Of a stretch of DNA of 64,000 bases, positions 1 to 24,019 are shown one piece after another. The position numbers were made by a program, and so were the translations under genes. This DNA is from Silurus meridionalis (taxonomy: Eukaryota; Chordata; Actinopteri; Siluriformes; Siluridae), in NCBI RefSeq assembly GCF_014805685.1, contig NC_060907.1:3277197-3341196 (forward strand), written 5' to 3'. The notes beneath the pieces are model-generated. The model did no database searches, was not told the origin of the DNA, and saw nothing but the letters and a program-made list of their open reading frames with translations. The number at the start of each line of letters is the position of its first letter. Within the stretch, counting starts at the first letter, position 1.

Positions 1-261
1 TATAGAGCTCTAAACTCTTCCCTACTGAACACCTTTGGGATGAATGTGAACGCTGACTGCACCCCAGGTCTCCTCACCTTCATCAGTACCTGCCTTTAGA
101 AATATCCTTGTGGCTGATGTGGCTGAAGCACACTCCAAAATCTTCCCAGAAGAGTGAAGAGAACTATAAGAGTGAATTGGGACTAAATGTGGAATGCGAT
201 GCTCAAAAATCACATACCGTAATTATGACCAGGTGACCAAATACTTTTGGAAATATAGTGT
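1..261 (-). mobile_element. Tc1-like terminal fragment
   Basis: Ends at 261 with ccaaatacttttggaaatatagtg, the terminus of a widespread fish Tc1-like family. It matches, in opposite orientation, the fragment at 54.5-54.98 kb (shared gatgaatgtgaacgc and tcttcccagaagag tracts). Its left end is cut by the window edge. Confidence 0.65.
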
Positions 262-833
262 ATTTTTAAGATAGTGTTGGTCTGCTCAGTGTAAAACAAT
301 CCATTATAAACAAAATCTATACCAGGGCCCAACTTTAACAATGATCTAGGAAATTTTCACAGGAGGAGTTTAGTTGTTTTGAAGTTACTACACAGAGACA
401 AGGACTGGAGATCTCCACATATCTGAAGCCTTACGCAAATAGATTCTCACCAGAACCCATGCTCTGCTCCTTTAAGCCTCCCCCAATGAGCCCAAGTCTG
501 ACACGGTTCACTTTCACCTGTATTCAATCGCATCCATCTCACCGCTACATTTTTGGCGGCTATTATATATAAATTGTCGCATGTTATTCAATGCTATTGG
601 TATATTATTACTGTACCTCTTTCTACACCACAGCATTATAAAGCATATATACAGCATTATAAATAATAATAAATATTAAATAAATAATACTGGAGTTTCT
701 CCAAGATACTTAAATTTATTATCTCGAAAAATGCAGTTTTATTAAAATACAATGTGCGTGTAGCAGGTAAAATACAGATAAATTGTATGAAATAATATAA
801 TGCAAACAGGACAAGGGCAAATCGCATACATAA

Positions 834-835
<2 letters not shown>

Positions 836-925
<90 letters not shown>

Positions 926-932
926 TTTTTAT
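836..932. repeat. TA microsatellite with T tract
   Basis: About 80 bp of alternating TA followed by a run of T. Just downstream of the receptor 1 stop. Confidence 0.95.
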
Positions 933-1042
933 AAAAGTAAAGCTCTCATGTTTTCTTTTATCCACAGTTTGAAGTATTCCAGCTCCAGTCATCATTCTTT
1001 CTTAATTTCTTTTTCTCTCTGGACATGGTATCGATGTTGATC

Positions 1043-4000
1043 TCACTGTTAGTGAATAAAATCACGATAAAGGGTGGTGCCATTCGTACAACAAACCCTG
1101 AAATCTCAAGGTAGCACATGTTTTTTTTTTTTTTTGGAGTTAGCATAACAGTAGAATATCCGCATTACATCACTGTAGCATTAAATGCTTTATCCAATGA
1201 TTGCATAATCATGGGGCATGAACTGAGAATCCAGAGCCTTTACTGGTGTTCTTACTGCGTGACTCCATCTCGGAAGGCTGTGGAAAGATTCAAGTTGAGA
1301 CATTCTCGAAAAAAAACGCTCACCAGATTCGAAGAAGTGTTGAAGTATTTTTCACATGACAACAATATCATACTAACATTACATCACTGTAGCCTTAAAT
1401 GCGATATCCAAAGTGATCAATAAATGAAAGCACTCACGTTTAAAACTTCATAATCAGGAGAGATGGACTGAGAATCCAAAGCTGTGAGGGGGTCATCAGG
1501 ATGATTCTGAGGAACAATCTGGGTGGAAGAAAGAAAAAATAAATCATGTGATTCTTTCCAGACCTGAATGTCTGGGTGAGATGTATCTGTGAAGACACTT
1601 ACTGCAATTGTGTGGTATACATCATTGGTGGATCTGGTCTGAAGATTAAGGGCTGTGTACGTGTCATCACTATGAATCGGTTGAATCACCTGTGTGAAGA
1701 TTACATAGAAAAAAAAGTGTTGCTTTTGTGTTTTCCCTATCTCTTCTCTTTTCCTCTGTTGTGCTTTGCTGTCTCTTGTGCTTATGTGTTACTGTGGGTG
1801 GAGCCCTGAGAAGAGGCGTCGTTGTTTATAAGCAGCACCCTGAATCCCTTGTATCAGACCTTTTAGCTCTTCTTGCCCATTGCTCTTGGTTTGTTAGCCT
1901 TGTTTAGCCGATTGCTGTTTCTTTTGCTGATGCTAGCTCACTTGGTTTTGGAACAAGTAAGGTTGCGTGTGCACCTACATTTTACCACATATGTGTTGTC
2001 AATTGTTAGCATAGTGCAGTCAGATATTTTTGTTTGGTATTAAGTTTAGCGACTTTTTTTGCTATGTTTATTTCTGTGGTACTGTCCAAGATTTCCTGCC
2101 TCTATGAGTCTAGTGTCCCTGTCACCGATTGCCCTGTGTTTTTTACCTGCCGATGTCGATGTTGTTCTTGTATATAAAACTTTTAAAAGCAATAACCATC
2201 ACTCTAACCTCCTGCTCTGCGTATATGCACCAACGTTTCTGTCCAAACAATCGACAGTTATAAATTGTTCTGGTTCCTGCCCTCCCTATGGGCCTGCAAC
2301 ATTTGTGAGCAAAAGAGCCATTTTGGACCCTCCCCCACAAAATATAATTTGCCTGGAGCTGCAAAACATATTTCACCCTACAAGAAATATAATCCAATTT
2401 GTTTCATGCAGATGTAAGATAGTTGATATAGACAGTTTCACCACTAGGCGGCACTAGTGTGATTTAGAGGCAAATTGTCTATAGTCTGAGAATAGATGCT
2501 CTGATGTTTGAACTAACAATTCTTTCATATATTGTCCGTCTGTGAACGCCTTTCTACAAAGCTAGCAAGTGTTGTTAAGTTTGGACTTAATACATTTAAA
2601 TTTGCTTAGTTTTCTGCAGCAGACCTGAAATGATTATTTTCCGTTTATCTCCAGCGTGGTACATCTCAGCAAATTCTGTGTGCTTTGGAAATGTCATTCG
2701 ACGTTTCTTTTTTTTGTTGTTTGCCAATTTCTCACCACATATCAAACAAGCTAAGGCTAACATCTTTAGCAGTGAAAGCGAATAAACCAGTCCACGTAGA
2801 GCTCTGAATTTACCTGACATTTTCCTTTTTGTAGATCAATCCATAGTTAGCTTGTGAGTACAGGGGTCTGGATCTCAGTATGAGCTACTGTTTGATTGAT
2901 AAAAACTTTCTTTCGGCTTCTCCCATTAGGGGTCGCACAGTGGATCATGCGCATGTTTGATTTGGCACATGTTTTTACGCTGGATGCCCTTCCTAATGCA
3001 ACCCTCCCCATTTATCCGGGCTTGGGCCTGGCACTAAGAGTGGCTGGGGTTGGTTCCCTGACCGGGGATCAAACCCGGGCCGCAGCGGTGAGAGCGCCGC
3101 ATCCTAACCACTAGACCACCAGGGACAGTTGTGGGAAAAAGCCAGTACGTGATGACAAAATATAAAAAAAATATTTTTAGGGTCAGATCTGTTTCCTTGA
3201 ACATTAAAATAAAGGTTGTTCCCTTTGAAACATTGTCCAATGTGTAACAAAAAATCCAGAGCCGTGGGTTGCCAACCCTCGCACTGGGTCCTTGGCTTCT
3301 GTGAGAATGTAAATTACCAGTTTTGTCCCAGTAAAGAAGTTGTTTCTAAGACCAGTATTTAATACATGGCCTATGTTTAGCAATTAAATGTTAAAAAGCT
3401 AAAAGTTAGGTTTTGGGACTAGACTCTGGTGTTTCCTAATGCTTAGTCAAAATACTATCAAATCAGTATATCACACTCTGTTCTGTTACAGATGCACTTA
3501 CCGGACTGGACCTATCATCAGCCGAACCTCTTCTTCCCTTTCTAATAAAAACGAACAATAATCAGGGTGTTTATATCGCAGATATTTTGTGCAAATTGAT
3601 AAAAAATACGTATGCTCACCTCACAAATGTGCATCCGCATCCGACCACAACTCCAACAATAACTATATATAGAACTCCACTTTGTCTCGCTGTGTGAAAA
3701 CAAATATTATTCAGGTATAACTTTTACTGACGCTACAAATTGTTACAATAATCATATGTAATTCAAGGTTCAAGATTTGTCGAAAACGTAGTTATCTGCA
3801 GAATACAACTTGAAAACCCGATCGGCCACTCAGAAGTTTAAATAAAAATAAAAGGTATAAAGTATAAAATCTTTTTTTTAAATGAGAGGGAAAAAAGAGT
3901 AAGAGAAAAGAGTAAGAGAAAATATGAAAAAATATATCATAGACCGATGAGGTGGAATCTAAAAAAGTGCAAAACTATTTAGACGTGCAAAAGGAAGTAC

Positions 4001-5492
4001 AAAGTGCAACATGTGATGGAGGTAAACGGAATAAAAACAGTAGCAATGATTATGACAGTGTAAGTTGCATTGTGCAGATGCAGAATATGGGACAGTTCAG
4101 ATCCACATGCTCACATTCAGATGTCTGCGGAAGCACTTGCCTGATGGCAGCAGACTGAACAGACAGTTACTTGGGTGATTTTGGTCCTTGATGATTTTAA
4201 CAGCCATGTTTCTGCATCGACTGTTGTATATTTCCTGCACAGAGGGTAAAGCAGACACTGAGGTCTGAAGGGCTTTACAGTCCTGTTTGGGGCAATTGCT
4301 GTACCAAACTGAGCTGCGCTGAGCCAGAATATCTATAATCTATAGCTCCAGTATAGAAGGTTTCCAGGATTACTGGGGAAACCTTGAATTTCCTCAGCTG
4401 CCGAAGCTGGTACATGTCTGGCTTTCGTTTTTTGTGTGTGAGCAGACCATGTCAGGTTCTCAGAGATGTGTACTCCAAGATATTTAAACTGCTCACCCTT
4501 GCCACAGGGGTCCCAGGACACAGCCTTGAGGGGCTCCTACTCTCAGGGTGATGGAGTTGGAGGTGAACTGGCCTACTCTCACCACCTGAAGTCTGTCTGT
4601 GAGGAAGTTGTGGACCCAGTCGCAAAAGGTGGCATTCAGTCCAAGGTCCTTGAGTTTGGAGATCAGATTGTGGAGAACTATTGAAGGCTGAGCTTTAGTC
4701 AAAGTAGCTTCACATTATTCCCCTTTATTGCTGTTGATGTGCGTGAGAGAGGAGTGCAGGATGTTAGAAATGGCATCCCCAATAGACCAATTTGGACAAA
4801 CTAAAGAGGAGCTGTGATAACAGGAATGGAGGAGCAGATGATGTATTTATAAGCCTTTCAAAAACCTTTTAGACCAGCGAGGTGATGGCAGTGGGGCAAT
4901 ATTCATTCAGGCAGGTGGGTTTGTTATTTTTTGGCACGGGGATAATTACAGATTTTTAAAAACCAAGAGGGGTCCACAAATGTTGCAAGTGATTATTTTA
5001 AGATGGATGTGAACAAACCAGCAAGCTGATCGGTACAGGATCTTTAGTTTTATAAGTGAGTAAATGAATAAATCTGTACTCACGTTGGACATCGAGACTG
5101 ACTGCAGGGGAGAAATAACTTTGTCCCTGTACACCACAACTGTAGTGACCTGCATCACTTTGTCTCACTGATGGCAGATGTAGCGAGTTAGAGGATGACA
5201 CAGAGGATAAAGGAATTCCATTTTTGTACCAGATTACTGTCGGGGTCTCAGTCAGTCTGCAAATGGTGGTTGTACATTGGACAGTGACATTATCTCCCTC
5301 AACCACACTACCAGAAATCATCTTCACATAAAGCTCTATGAATAAGAAAAAGAGATGAAGCATGCAGTTAGCGATACAAGATACTAGAGAGAAATGAAAT
5401 ATCAGATATCTACTTTATTGGTGGTCTCTTTTTCTCTTTTTCTCTTTCTCTTTTTCTTTTTTTCTTCGAAATCTACTGTACATTAAATAATT

Positions 5493-5535
<43 letters not shown>

Positions 5536-7204
5536 TTTTCATCTTTATTTTTATTTGTATTTTTTTAATGCTTGGAAAGCGCTTTGAGATGCTACTTTTA
5601 AAGGCACTATAAAAAAGAAAGATTACTCTTATCTTAACTTGTTAAATAATGCACATTTTTACAGCTGTGTGTGTGTAATTTTTATTTCTTCATAACATCA
5701 TCAAAGTGGCAAATAACATTAGGCTTTCACTAAAGAAACGCTCTACATCTAGATTTCTGTAAGGCTGTTACATGAAATGGTCTAGTGCAGAAATGAGTGA
5801 TTAATGATGCCATTGTGGAAAACTGCGACGTTAGCATATGGAAGAAGCTCTGCAGGGGAGACCACCACGACAACACTGCTGACAGCAGGCTCACGTGGCA
5901 ACAAAATCATTGATGCATGTGGGAAGCAAAGACTAGACCACCCAGTCTGATTCCCCAACGACAGAAAGGAGTCAGAACACACAGTATATATGATGCTGCG
6001 TACCTGCAGAGTGGCCCAAGAGCCCATGCTGACAAACACACAACTATAAAGCTCTTACAATGAGCATGTTGCATCACAACTTGACCATTTGCCTGATTGG
6101 TGTATATAATTTTTACCTGGACGGACTATGGGAAAACCAGGATTAAGGTAAAGTTTAGACATTGGAGAACTTGGATCTACCTACCTAAACATTGCAGACT
6201 AAGTTACCTCCCATCATGCCAACGATATTCTTTAAGCAGAAACAGTGCTCGCTCCAGGATTGTGTCTAAACCTTTCTTATTAATGTGTTACTGATGCCTA
6301 AATAACTCTTTCTGAAGCTTTTCTTTAACTCTTTATAAAAAAAATGACCATTACTCAAAGCTTTTAAACACTTTGTACACTAGCGACCTCTTGTGTTCGG
6401 AATCCACTGGTACCATATCAAAGTGGTTAATAAATCTCCGTGATTCATTTCCATATAGAATAAATGCATCAACTGACAGTATAAAATGTCATCCAAGAAG
6501 AAAAAAAAAACAATATTAAAAAAATCATGTGAGACCTCTTCATGGTCTTCATGGTAAAGACTCATTACATAGGATGTTGGAAAATGTGCATTTAAAGGAA
6601 TTTTACTTTTACATTCTAATATTTTGTACAGTATATTTAGCTTTTGACCCCTCTGGATAGCTAAAGCTTTTCATATTTATATATTCAAAAAGGTTTAATT
6701 TTTGATGTACAGTGTTTGTTTGTTTTAATGTGATAAAGGTACAGTGCTACTAATTCAGCTGATTACCCGTGACAGACAGTCGAACTCCATTTTGACCTAG
6801 AAAGTTGTATGTGCCCTGGTCCTGCTCTCTCACATCACTCAGGGTGAGACTGCAGTCAGACGAGTCTCTGAGGTACCGCACCCTGCCACTGTAGTTTGAG
6901 TCTAAAGACAGATCAGGTGTTTTTTTATCTGTAAACAGCTCTTTGGTCCAGAATGCGCTCTGAACCGTGGAACCATCTGGATAGGAATATCTGCATCCCA
7001 GAGTCACTGTAGAACCTTTTAGAGCACAGATGTGGTGTGATGTGTAATTCACAACCCACGGTTCGACTCCTGCAAACACACAGAAGCAGAAATGTGCTGA
7101 TACCGGATGTGTAGCTCTCAGGTACTTTCTGTACCAGAGAGTGAGATCATTTCCACGTCTAATTCCTATGCATTACTTATTTTTATAGACAGCAAGATGA
7201 ACAT

Positions 7205-7235
<31 letters not shown>

Positions 7236-7366
7236 AAGTTTATGAATCAGACATGCATGCATTTGTGAGAAACATTGCATAAACTCTCCACTGAACAAAT
7301 CTGAGCTCATTCTTAATACAAATCCCACATTGAGAAGCTCCATAGGTCATACAGTATAAAAGGGGT

Positions 7367-7432
<66 letters not shown>

Positions 7433-7831
7433 CAGAGAGAGAGAGAGAGATCATCACAAAGGAAAAAACACAGAAGTGATGAAGCTGAATAAACATAAAT
7501 TTTATAAAGATCATACATACATATTTTATGTATGTATTTATATATATATATATATATATATACTATATTGCAAAAGGTTTGCGGAAGCATGATCTTTCCT
7601 GCTCTATGTGGTTCTTCTCCAAACTGTTAACACAAAGCTGAAGGAACTCGATTGTACTGAACGTATTCGGATGCAGTATAATACAATTTTGCGTTCACTT
7701 GAATTTTATTTGACCTTTATATATGTATAATAAGTAAAACAGTGTTGACTTATAAATTATATAAATAACTCACCTGAAAATATGAGAAAAACCAGCAGAA
7801 GAAGGGGAGGAGTCAGGCTGAGTGACATCAT
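1043..7831 (-). CDS. Receptor 1: CD22/Siglec-like receptor, V+C2, tyrosine tail
   Basis: Predicted type I surface receptor of the immunoglobulin superfamily. Predicted coding exons, 5' to 3': 7774-7831 (signal peptide, starts Met-Met, hydrophobic leucine run), 6767-7069 (V-set), 5084-5335 (C2-type domain 2), 3620-3689 (transmembrane helix with VIVGVVVGCGC), 3502-3541 (basic stretch KGRRG), 1603-1689 and 1438-1518 (tail), 1043-1045 (stop). All phases fit: extracellular exons are phase 1, tail exons phase 0. The V domain has cysteines in HHICAL, TLGC and DCSL but none in the F strand (GTYNFL), which is the Siglec B-E disulfide layout; domain 2 has VQC and TIC before the core Trp. The tail has DDTYTAL, DVYHTI and PDYEVL. 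The last exon opens with TGA directly after the acceptor. Ligand is unknown; CD22-like is a family call from domain layout, not shown orthology. Confidence 0.78.
2905..3125 (-). mobile_element. tRNA-Glu-headed SINE, complete copy
   Basis: Read on the minus strand, the head (3055-3125) is a nearly perfect tRNA-Glu with anticodon CTC, acceptor stem pairs and A and B boxes. The body then reads through aaatggggagggttgc and agggcatccagcgtaaaa to a tail that equals the last bases of the RTE-like LINE (cctaatgggagaagccgaaag). Located in a receptor 1 intron. Confidence 0.82.
3950..4900 (-). mobile_element. Degenerate LINE reverse-transcriptase remnant
   Basis: Minus-strand frames contain RT-like blocks: LISKLKDLGL, WVHNFLTDRLQVV, LRVGAPQGCVLGPL (RT block with QG) and, further on, EQFKYLGVHISENLTWSAHT (thumb). 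The pieces are in separate frames with an internal deletion removing the catalytic YADD region. It resembles the Rex/L2/CR1-like group, but I cannot place the clade. It lies in the intron between the domain 2 and transmembrane exons of receptor 1. Confidence 0.65.
5485..5540. repeat. TTTA microsatellite
   Basis: About 13 TTTA units in the receptor 1 intron between V and C2 exons. Confidence 0.95.
7370..7452. repeat. GA microsatellite
   Basis: About 80 bp of GA with two CAGA interruptions, in the first intron of receptor 1; CA and TA runs lie at 7206-7231 and 7540-7562. Confidence 0.95.
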
Positions 7832-9393
7832 CAATCCTGTCTGCATAATTATCACAGAGGAAAGAACTCTGTTCAGTTTTATCGGAAAAAATATATTCAG
7901 TTGTCATTTTAATTGAACATGAATTTCATTTCATTTGGCTGATTTGAAGTGAATCGAGTTTGGATTCGATCCGTTTCTCCTGTTTTATTAATGGGGACAA
8001 AAACTGACCCCAGAACAGCGCCCTCTTTCTGTATCAATGTACACGTGTTTGATTGTATCAATAGGATTCAGGAATCTAACCTTCTCTCGCTCTCAGATAC
8101 ACACAGAGTTAAGGTGATCTACAGTCTGACATGCCCGGGTATCAGTTTAATAGCAGGCGGTTCGCTGGTCATGATATGGCGATTGTAGTAAATATACAGT
8201 ACCAAGTGTTTGAGTGTAGATATGATTGAACTTTTTATGATTCTGATTAACAATATGAGAACACAACATCTGTATTTTGATGATTCGAATATTCATGTGT
8301 AAAATAAACAACTAAACCAATTCATTCCTAAACGGGGAAACCCTAAGTGCAGAAACTTGTGTTTAAAGGAGAAGGATTGAAATGGGGTCACCAGAAATAA
8401 AACAGAAAAGAAAAAAGAAAAGAGGAAGAAATCTGAGATAGCACTTCATTAACCCACAAGCAACAAGTGGGCTGGACATGTTACTCATCTTCCCTTTATT
8501 ACTATTAACCTTTATAAAAGAGGAGGAGAAGGAGGATACGGTCACTCAGTGTTTTTGGCTCTGGGATATTGACTGGAAAGTCATATTTTTGTCAGTTGTA
8601 TTGATTATATCATCAGTCAAATGAGCAAAATGTCCATCTTTTAAATTTTTTAAATTTTTTGTATAAACTACCAGCAGTGTTTTGTAGAAGGTGACACTTT
8701 GACAACTGGTACAGTTATATTGACGGACACCAACATACAGTTTGTTCCCTTAAAACAGTATTTTATTCTTTCAGCAATTTAACACAAATGCACAACATTT
8801 GCAACACACATCAGCTAATCCTGGTATATTTTTCAGGTACCCAAGACGTCTGCACAGCACTTTTACTCCAAGGTTTTGGATCCAAAATTATGGAATAAGT
8901 TTTTACTGAAAGTGTAATACAATAATTCTATAAGTAATATCTCATTATTTGGCAAAAGCACATTAAAACCTACAAAGCGCTGTAGAAAAAAACTACACAT
9001 AGTCAGAATTTGGTGTGACGATCCTTTGGCTTTTAAAAATGCAGTATTACTGTCAAGTATACTTTGCTAAAGTACAAATTGTATGAGGTAATTGGCTTTT
9101 CTTTTAAGAAACCCTCTGTTTCTGGGTTTTTTTCTTACACTAACCTCTGTTTTTGCAGCTAAAGCTCGATCTAATTACACTGTGATATCAACACGGTCAT
9201 TTTCACAAATGTAAATGGGAATCAACTTCACTGCAGCATCAAGTTTGAGGGAATTACAAACTCAGCGCAGTCGCATATGATATATTGTTCATGAACGCAA
9301 AGCTCTTCAAAGACTTTCATAGATCATATCAATGCAGAGTTTTCTGCATTAATCTCTCTCTCTCTCATTCTCCAGGTATCCATGGTGACGATG

Positions 9394-19933
<10,540 letters not shown>

Positions 19934-20414
19934 CGTTCATGTAACCTGTGCGATCATAATAAATGTAAGAAAACACTGTTCCATATTTAATATTCTGAAT
20001 CCAGTCTTAACTGTTCAAACTGTATGTTCATTTTTAATTATTTATTTGGATTTTTATTTTTTGTTGTATGGGAAATTTTGGCCCATTCTTTTTTTGTAAA
20101 TCACCTTCAACTTAGTAAAGTCACAGGACTCCCTCTGATAAATTCATAGTTAAAAATTCTGTATGTCTGGGGTATTTCCTTCCAAGTAAAAAAAAATTAA
20201 AATCTTCTCCCCAAATCCATTTTTTTGGCTGACCAAATTACATTCTCAAATACACACCCCATGAATTTGTTCTTTCACATGCCAGTACCTTTGTATAGAC
20301 ACAGCCCTGACGTTATAACCTGCAAATGCCACTGTGGGACGTAGTGTCGTGTTCTTGTGTCGTGTTCTCGTGTTGTTGGCACAAAGTTCTATTCTGGTTT
20401 TGTCTTTTTATGAT

Positions 20415-20625
20415 TTTTCTTATGGTAGTTCAGTGTTTAAGGCTCTGGGTTACTGATTTGGAAAGTTGAATGGTTTAAGCCCCAGTATCACCAAGATGCC
20501 ACAGTCTGGGCCTTTAAACAAGGCCCTTAACCCCTCAGTGCTCCAGGTGTGTTGTATCATGCCTGACCCTGCACTCTGACCCCAACTTCATAACATCTCT
20601 GGGAAATGTAAAGCATAAAATACAA
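20415..20625 (+). repeat. tRNA-like SINE
   Basis: A tRNA-like head (gtagttcagtgtttaaggct, B-box-like ggtttaagcccc) is followed by a body with aggcccttaacccctcagtg and the tgaccctgcactctgacccc tail. A second, reversed relic of the same family follows at about 20655-20775. Confidence 0.6.
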
Positions 20626-21059
20626 ACCTTTCTTTTCTGAGCTTCTTTTTTTGTGTAGCAGAGGATTTAAGGGTCCGGGGCCATGCTCAAGAGCGCAGCA
20701 GTGGCAGCTTAGCAAAGTTGCAATTTAAATTGACTTTCCAATCCGACGTCTAAAATCCTAAACCATTACCTTAAATTACAGCAAAATTATTGAGTAAATT
20801 GTAGACCACTTCACTCAGACTAACTCTTGAATAGAAACCCAGTGAAACCGGTGACCTCTGGCATTTTGTAGCATGAAGCTTGGGTATGTAGCACTATGTA
20901 AATATATTTTCTAGATGTATATCTGTGGAAGAGTTCAGCACAGAGCCAACACCTTCATAACAGTTTACATTAGACACAGTCTGAGTTTAAGTGGTGCAGA
21001 GTTTGTGTGAGAATCTCTGTTCAATTTTAGGTAACAAATTCCAAAATGAGACCAAACCA

Positions 21060-21345
21060 GAACTCTTCAGGCTTCAATTCAAGTCAATTATTTCTATAGC
21101 GCTTTTCACAACAGACATTGTCTCAAAGCAGCTTTACAGAGTTTTAACAGTGAAGGTGAACAATGTGTATTTATCCCTGATGAGCAGCTGTGGTGACTGT
21201 GGCAAGAAAAAACTCCCTTAGATGTTATGAGGAAGAAACCTTGAGAGGAACCAGACTCAAAAGGGGAACCTCATCCTTATTAGGGAGATATCAAGAGTGT
21301 GATTATAGTCTTTAAACAAAAAAGTTATTTAGACAGATATAATCA
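21060..21345 (-). repeat. L2-like LINE 3' tail repeat, copy 2
   Basis: Minus-strand copy starting with caattcaagtcaattatttc and ctatagcgcttttcacaaca. Only the 3' half is present. Followed directly by another SINE-like repeat. Confidence 0.68.
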
Positions 21346-21376
21346 ATAAGACTTGTGGTAATTGATTAGGTGTAAT

Positions 21377-21765
21377 AATCCTTGTGAACCTAACTGGTCT
21401 ATACCCGTCCTTCGGATGAGACGTTAAACCGAGGTCCTGACTCTCTGTGGTCATTAAAAAATCCCAAGATGTCTTTCGAAAACGAGTAGGGGTGTGCCCC
21501 GGCATCCTGGCCAAACTTGCCCGCTGGCCTACTAATCATCCCCTCATATTAATTGTCTATATCACTCTATCTCCTCTCCACTAATATGCTGGTGTGTGGT
21601 GGGCGTTCTGGCGCAATATGGCTGCCGTCGCATCATCCAGGTGGATGCTGCACATTGGTGGTGGTTGAGGAGAATCCCCCCTTTCATATGTAAAGCGCTT
21701 TGAGTGCTGCAGAAAAGCGCTATATAAATGTAACGAATTATTATTATTATTATTATTATTATACA
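21377..21765 (+). repeat. Fish SINE/LINE-tail repeat ending in ATT units
   Basis: Contains tccttcggatgagacgttaa, gctgccgtcgcatcatccag and taaagcgctttgagtgctgc, and ends in tandem ATT units. I recognise it as a widely distributed fish interspersed repeat but cannot name the family with certainty. Confidence 0.6.
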
Positions 21766-24019
21766 AAGTATTCAAGTAGTCTATGAAAAAATGAGCAAGA
21801 TGATCACTGGGTATTCATAATAATTACAGTGGACCGAACCAAAAAAACGATCATTTAGTGACTAATAACATATCAATAACAACTGTTAGATGTGTTGAAT
21901 TGTCTGCATTTATCAAAAAGAAACATGAATTCAAAGCATACATTGTCACCTTCATAGACAAAAAACTTACACTATGTATTTATGTACTGTACATATTTTG
22001 ACTGATGGTATAAGTAAGATTTTTTTTTTTTTCTTCTGTACCAACATACTTTATACATTAGAATACACCAGTTTTGTCTATGGAGGATGCTTGGTGCAGA
22101 AATGGCGGATGAGGTAACAGAGATTAGATATCTTGTCTTTAAAGATGCAAAGATCAGTCCATCAATCAGTCAAATACGTAACAAAATACATAAAAACATG
22201 GAAACATCACGCATGTGCAGTGTGCTAGTGGAATAAATACATTTCTTTAATAGCAAAATTGTGCAATAAGTGTTCTAATGAGAAATATTTGTAGCTCTAA
22301 TGTAAATACCCCCAAAAAAATTTGTCACAAAGATCTAATTTAACAAATTAATTTCTAAAAATGAATGTGTACAAATATATTTTGAAGATTTCTCTAAAAA
22401 TATAAAATATAATGTACTTGGCAGAAAAAGCATGAAAAAATGCAAAGACCGTTCTAATCTTACCTGTTGTTCTGAGTTTCCGAGTTTCGCCGCCACTGCC
22501 TGAAGTGATTCGTAAAAAAGAAGAAACGGCTCTGAGGTTGTAAGATGGCGCAACACTTCTGACCCACGCGTTTTCCATAAACCCTTAACAATATTACTCC
22601 TCTTTGCATTGTGTCATGACATCATCTCATCAGAAATATTATTATTGTTGGTAGTTATTGTTTTTGCAGAAGGTTGAGTTAAAAAAAAACAGGGTTACAT
22701 GTGTGATTGAAGAATTATAAGTGTTTGAAGACAAACTAGTGGTTGCCTGGGGGGTCGAGTCCTGGCCATACCAGGCTGTCACTCTTGGGCCCTTGAGCAA
22801 GGCCTTTAACCCCTATGGGCGCGCAGTTGTCGGAATGAGAGTAAAGTAATCCGTCATTCCATCAACCCGTCAAGGAGGGTGGGTATCGGGCAACCCGACC
22901 ACGTAACAAAGCTGATACAGAAAAGGCAAGTAAGCCATCAGGTCCTTGTCGACCCAGTGAGCCTCATGTTGCGGGAGGAATACAATTTTTTTTTTTGTAG
23001 ATGGATTTTTGGGGGTTCCACAGAGTGGAAAAATTGAAATAGTCGACGTAGACGTAAAAAGCCAAAAATAGAAAAACTGTGGGATTACAAAAAAAGAGGA
23101 AGATTTCTGAGGCAATATTTGATCAATTCACTTCCTCTCACAGGGCATTGCAACAACAGTCTGCCTAGCTGTGAGTCAGTGCTGCCCATTTTCTCATGAA
23201 AAGGATTATAATAATATCAATAACAATAATAATTATGATTATAATATTATATTGTCACATTCCTTCTATTCAATTGCTTGTTTCTTCCCTTCAAACTCTC
23301 TTGACATAATTTACAGCATATTCCTAACTTACAAGTGAGGGAATATTAAAAAAATGCAATGTGAAGGTGAATGAACGGCCCGAGGTGAATCGGAGAACAT
23401 TATAATGGTATAATTATAAAGGGCCAAACATCTAGCCATGGATTATCACCTTATAGCATGGTCATAGTTTTGACACTTAACACTTGACACTTAATTTTTC
23501 TTTGTGCATTATTTATTCGTTAGAGCTAGAATTCTCCTGCTACAAATCACACCCAGAGAAAAAATCGTGCCAGAATATTCCATTTATTTACATGAGGTTT
23601 AATAAATTGTTGTGAGAGAGAAAGAGAAAAAGAGAAAGATGATAGTACTCCTTCTACTAATAATGAAGCTTTAGTTTTTAACTCCTGGTGCTGTTTTTAG
23701 TTCTATTTCTCTAATGAATGTTTTACTCTTTAGTTTTTACACTTACACTGTTCTCCTTCATATAACTGAGCAGTCGGGATTTAAACGTATGACTTTCCGA
23801 TCAGCATTTGAACAGTTTCTTTTCTAGTTTCTCCGAGCCATTTATCATCATCATCATATTCACCATATTAGTTACACCACATGCTAAATTTCTCCATTGA
23901 GCTCAGGAAAAGTTTGCAAGAGCTTTCTCACCCTGTAGATGTTACTGTGTTAATAGGTGGTGCAGCATATGACGGACGGACAGAGAGACATGTTAACTCT
24001 TACACACTCTTTTTATTTT

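Noticed and set aside
657..995. 112-codon minus-strand frame rich in Tyr-Ile
   Set aside because: Translation of a TA microsatellite; similar artefacts at 7240-7590, 14303-14491, 16223-16541 and 43456-43600.
2059..2457. 132-codon plus-strand frame in a receptor 1 intron
   Set aside because: No domain, no splice partner and no homology I recognise; AT-rich chance frame.
3055..3125. A functional tRNA-Glu gene
   Set aside because: It is fused to a SINE body and LINE-like tail, and the same composite occurs at other sites, so it is a SINE head.
22335..22578. Minus-strand frame beginning MENAWVRSVAPSYN, as a possible first exon
   Set aside because: No signal peptide or domain, and receptor 2 already has a fitting signal exon at 19.9 kb.
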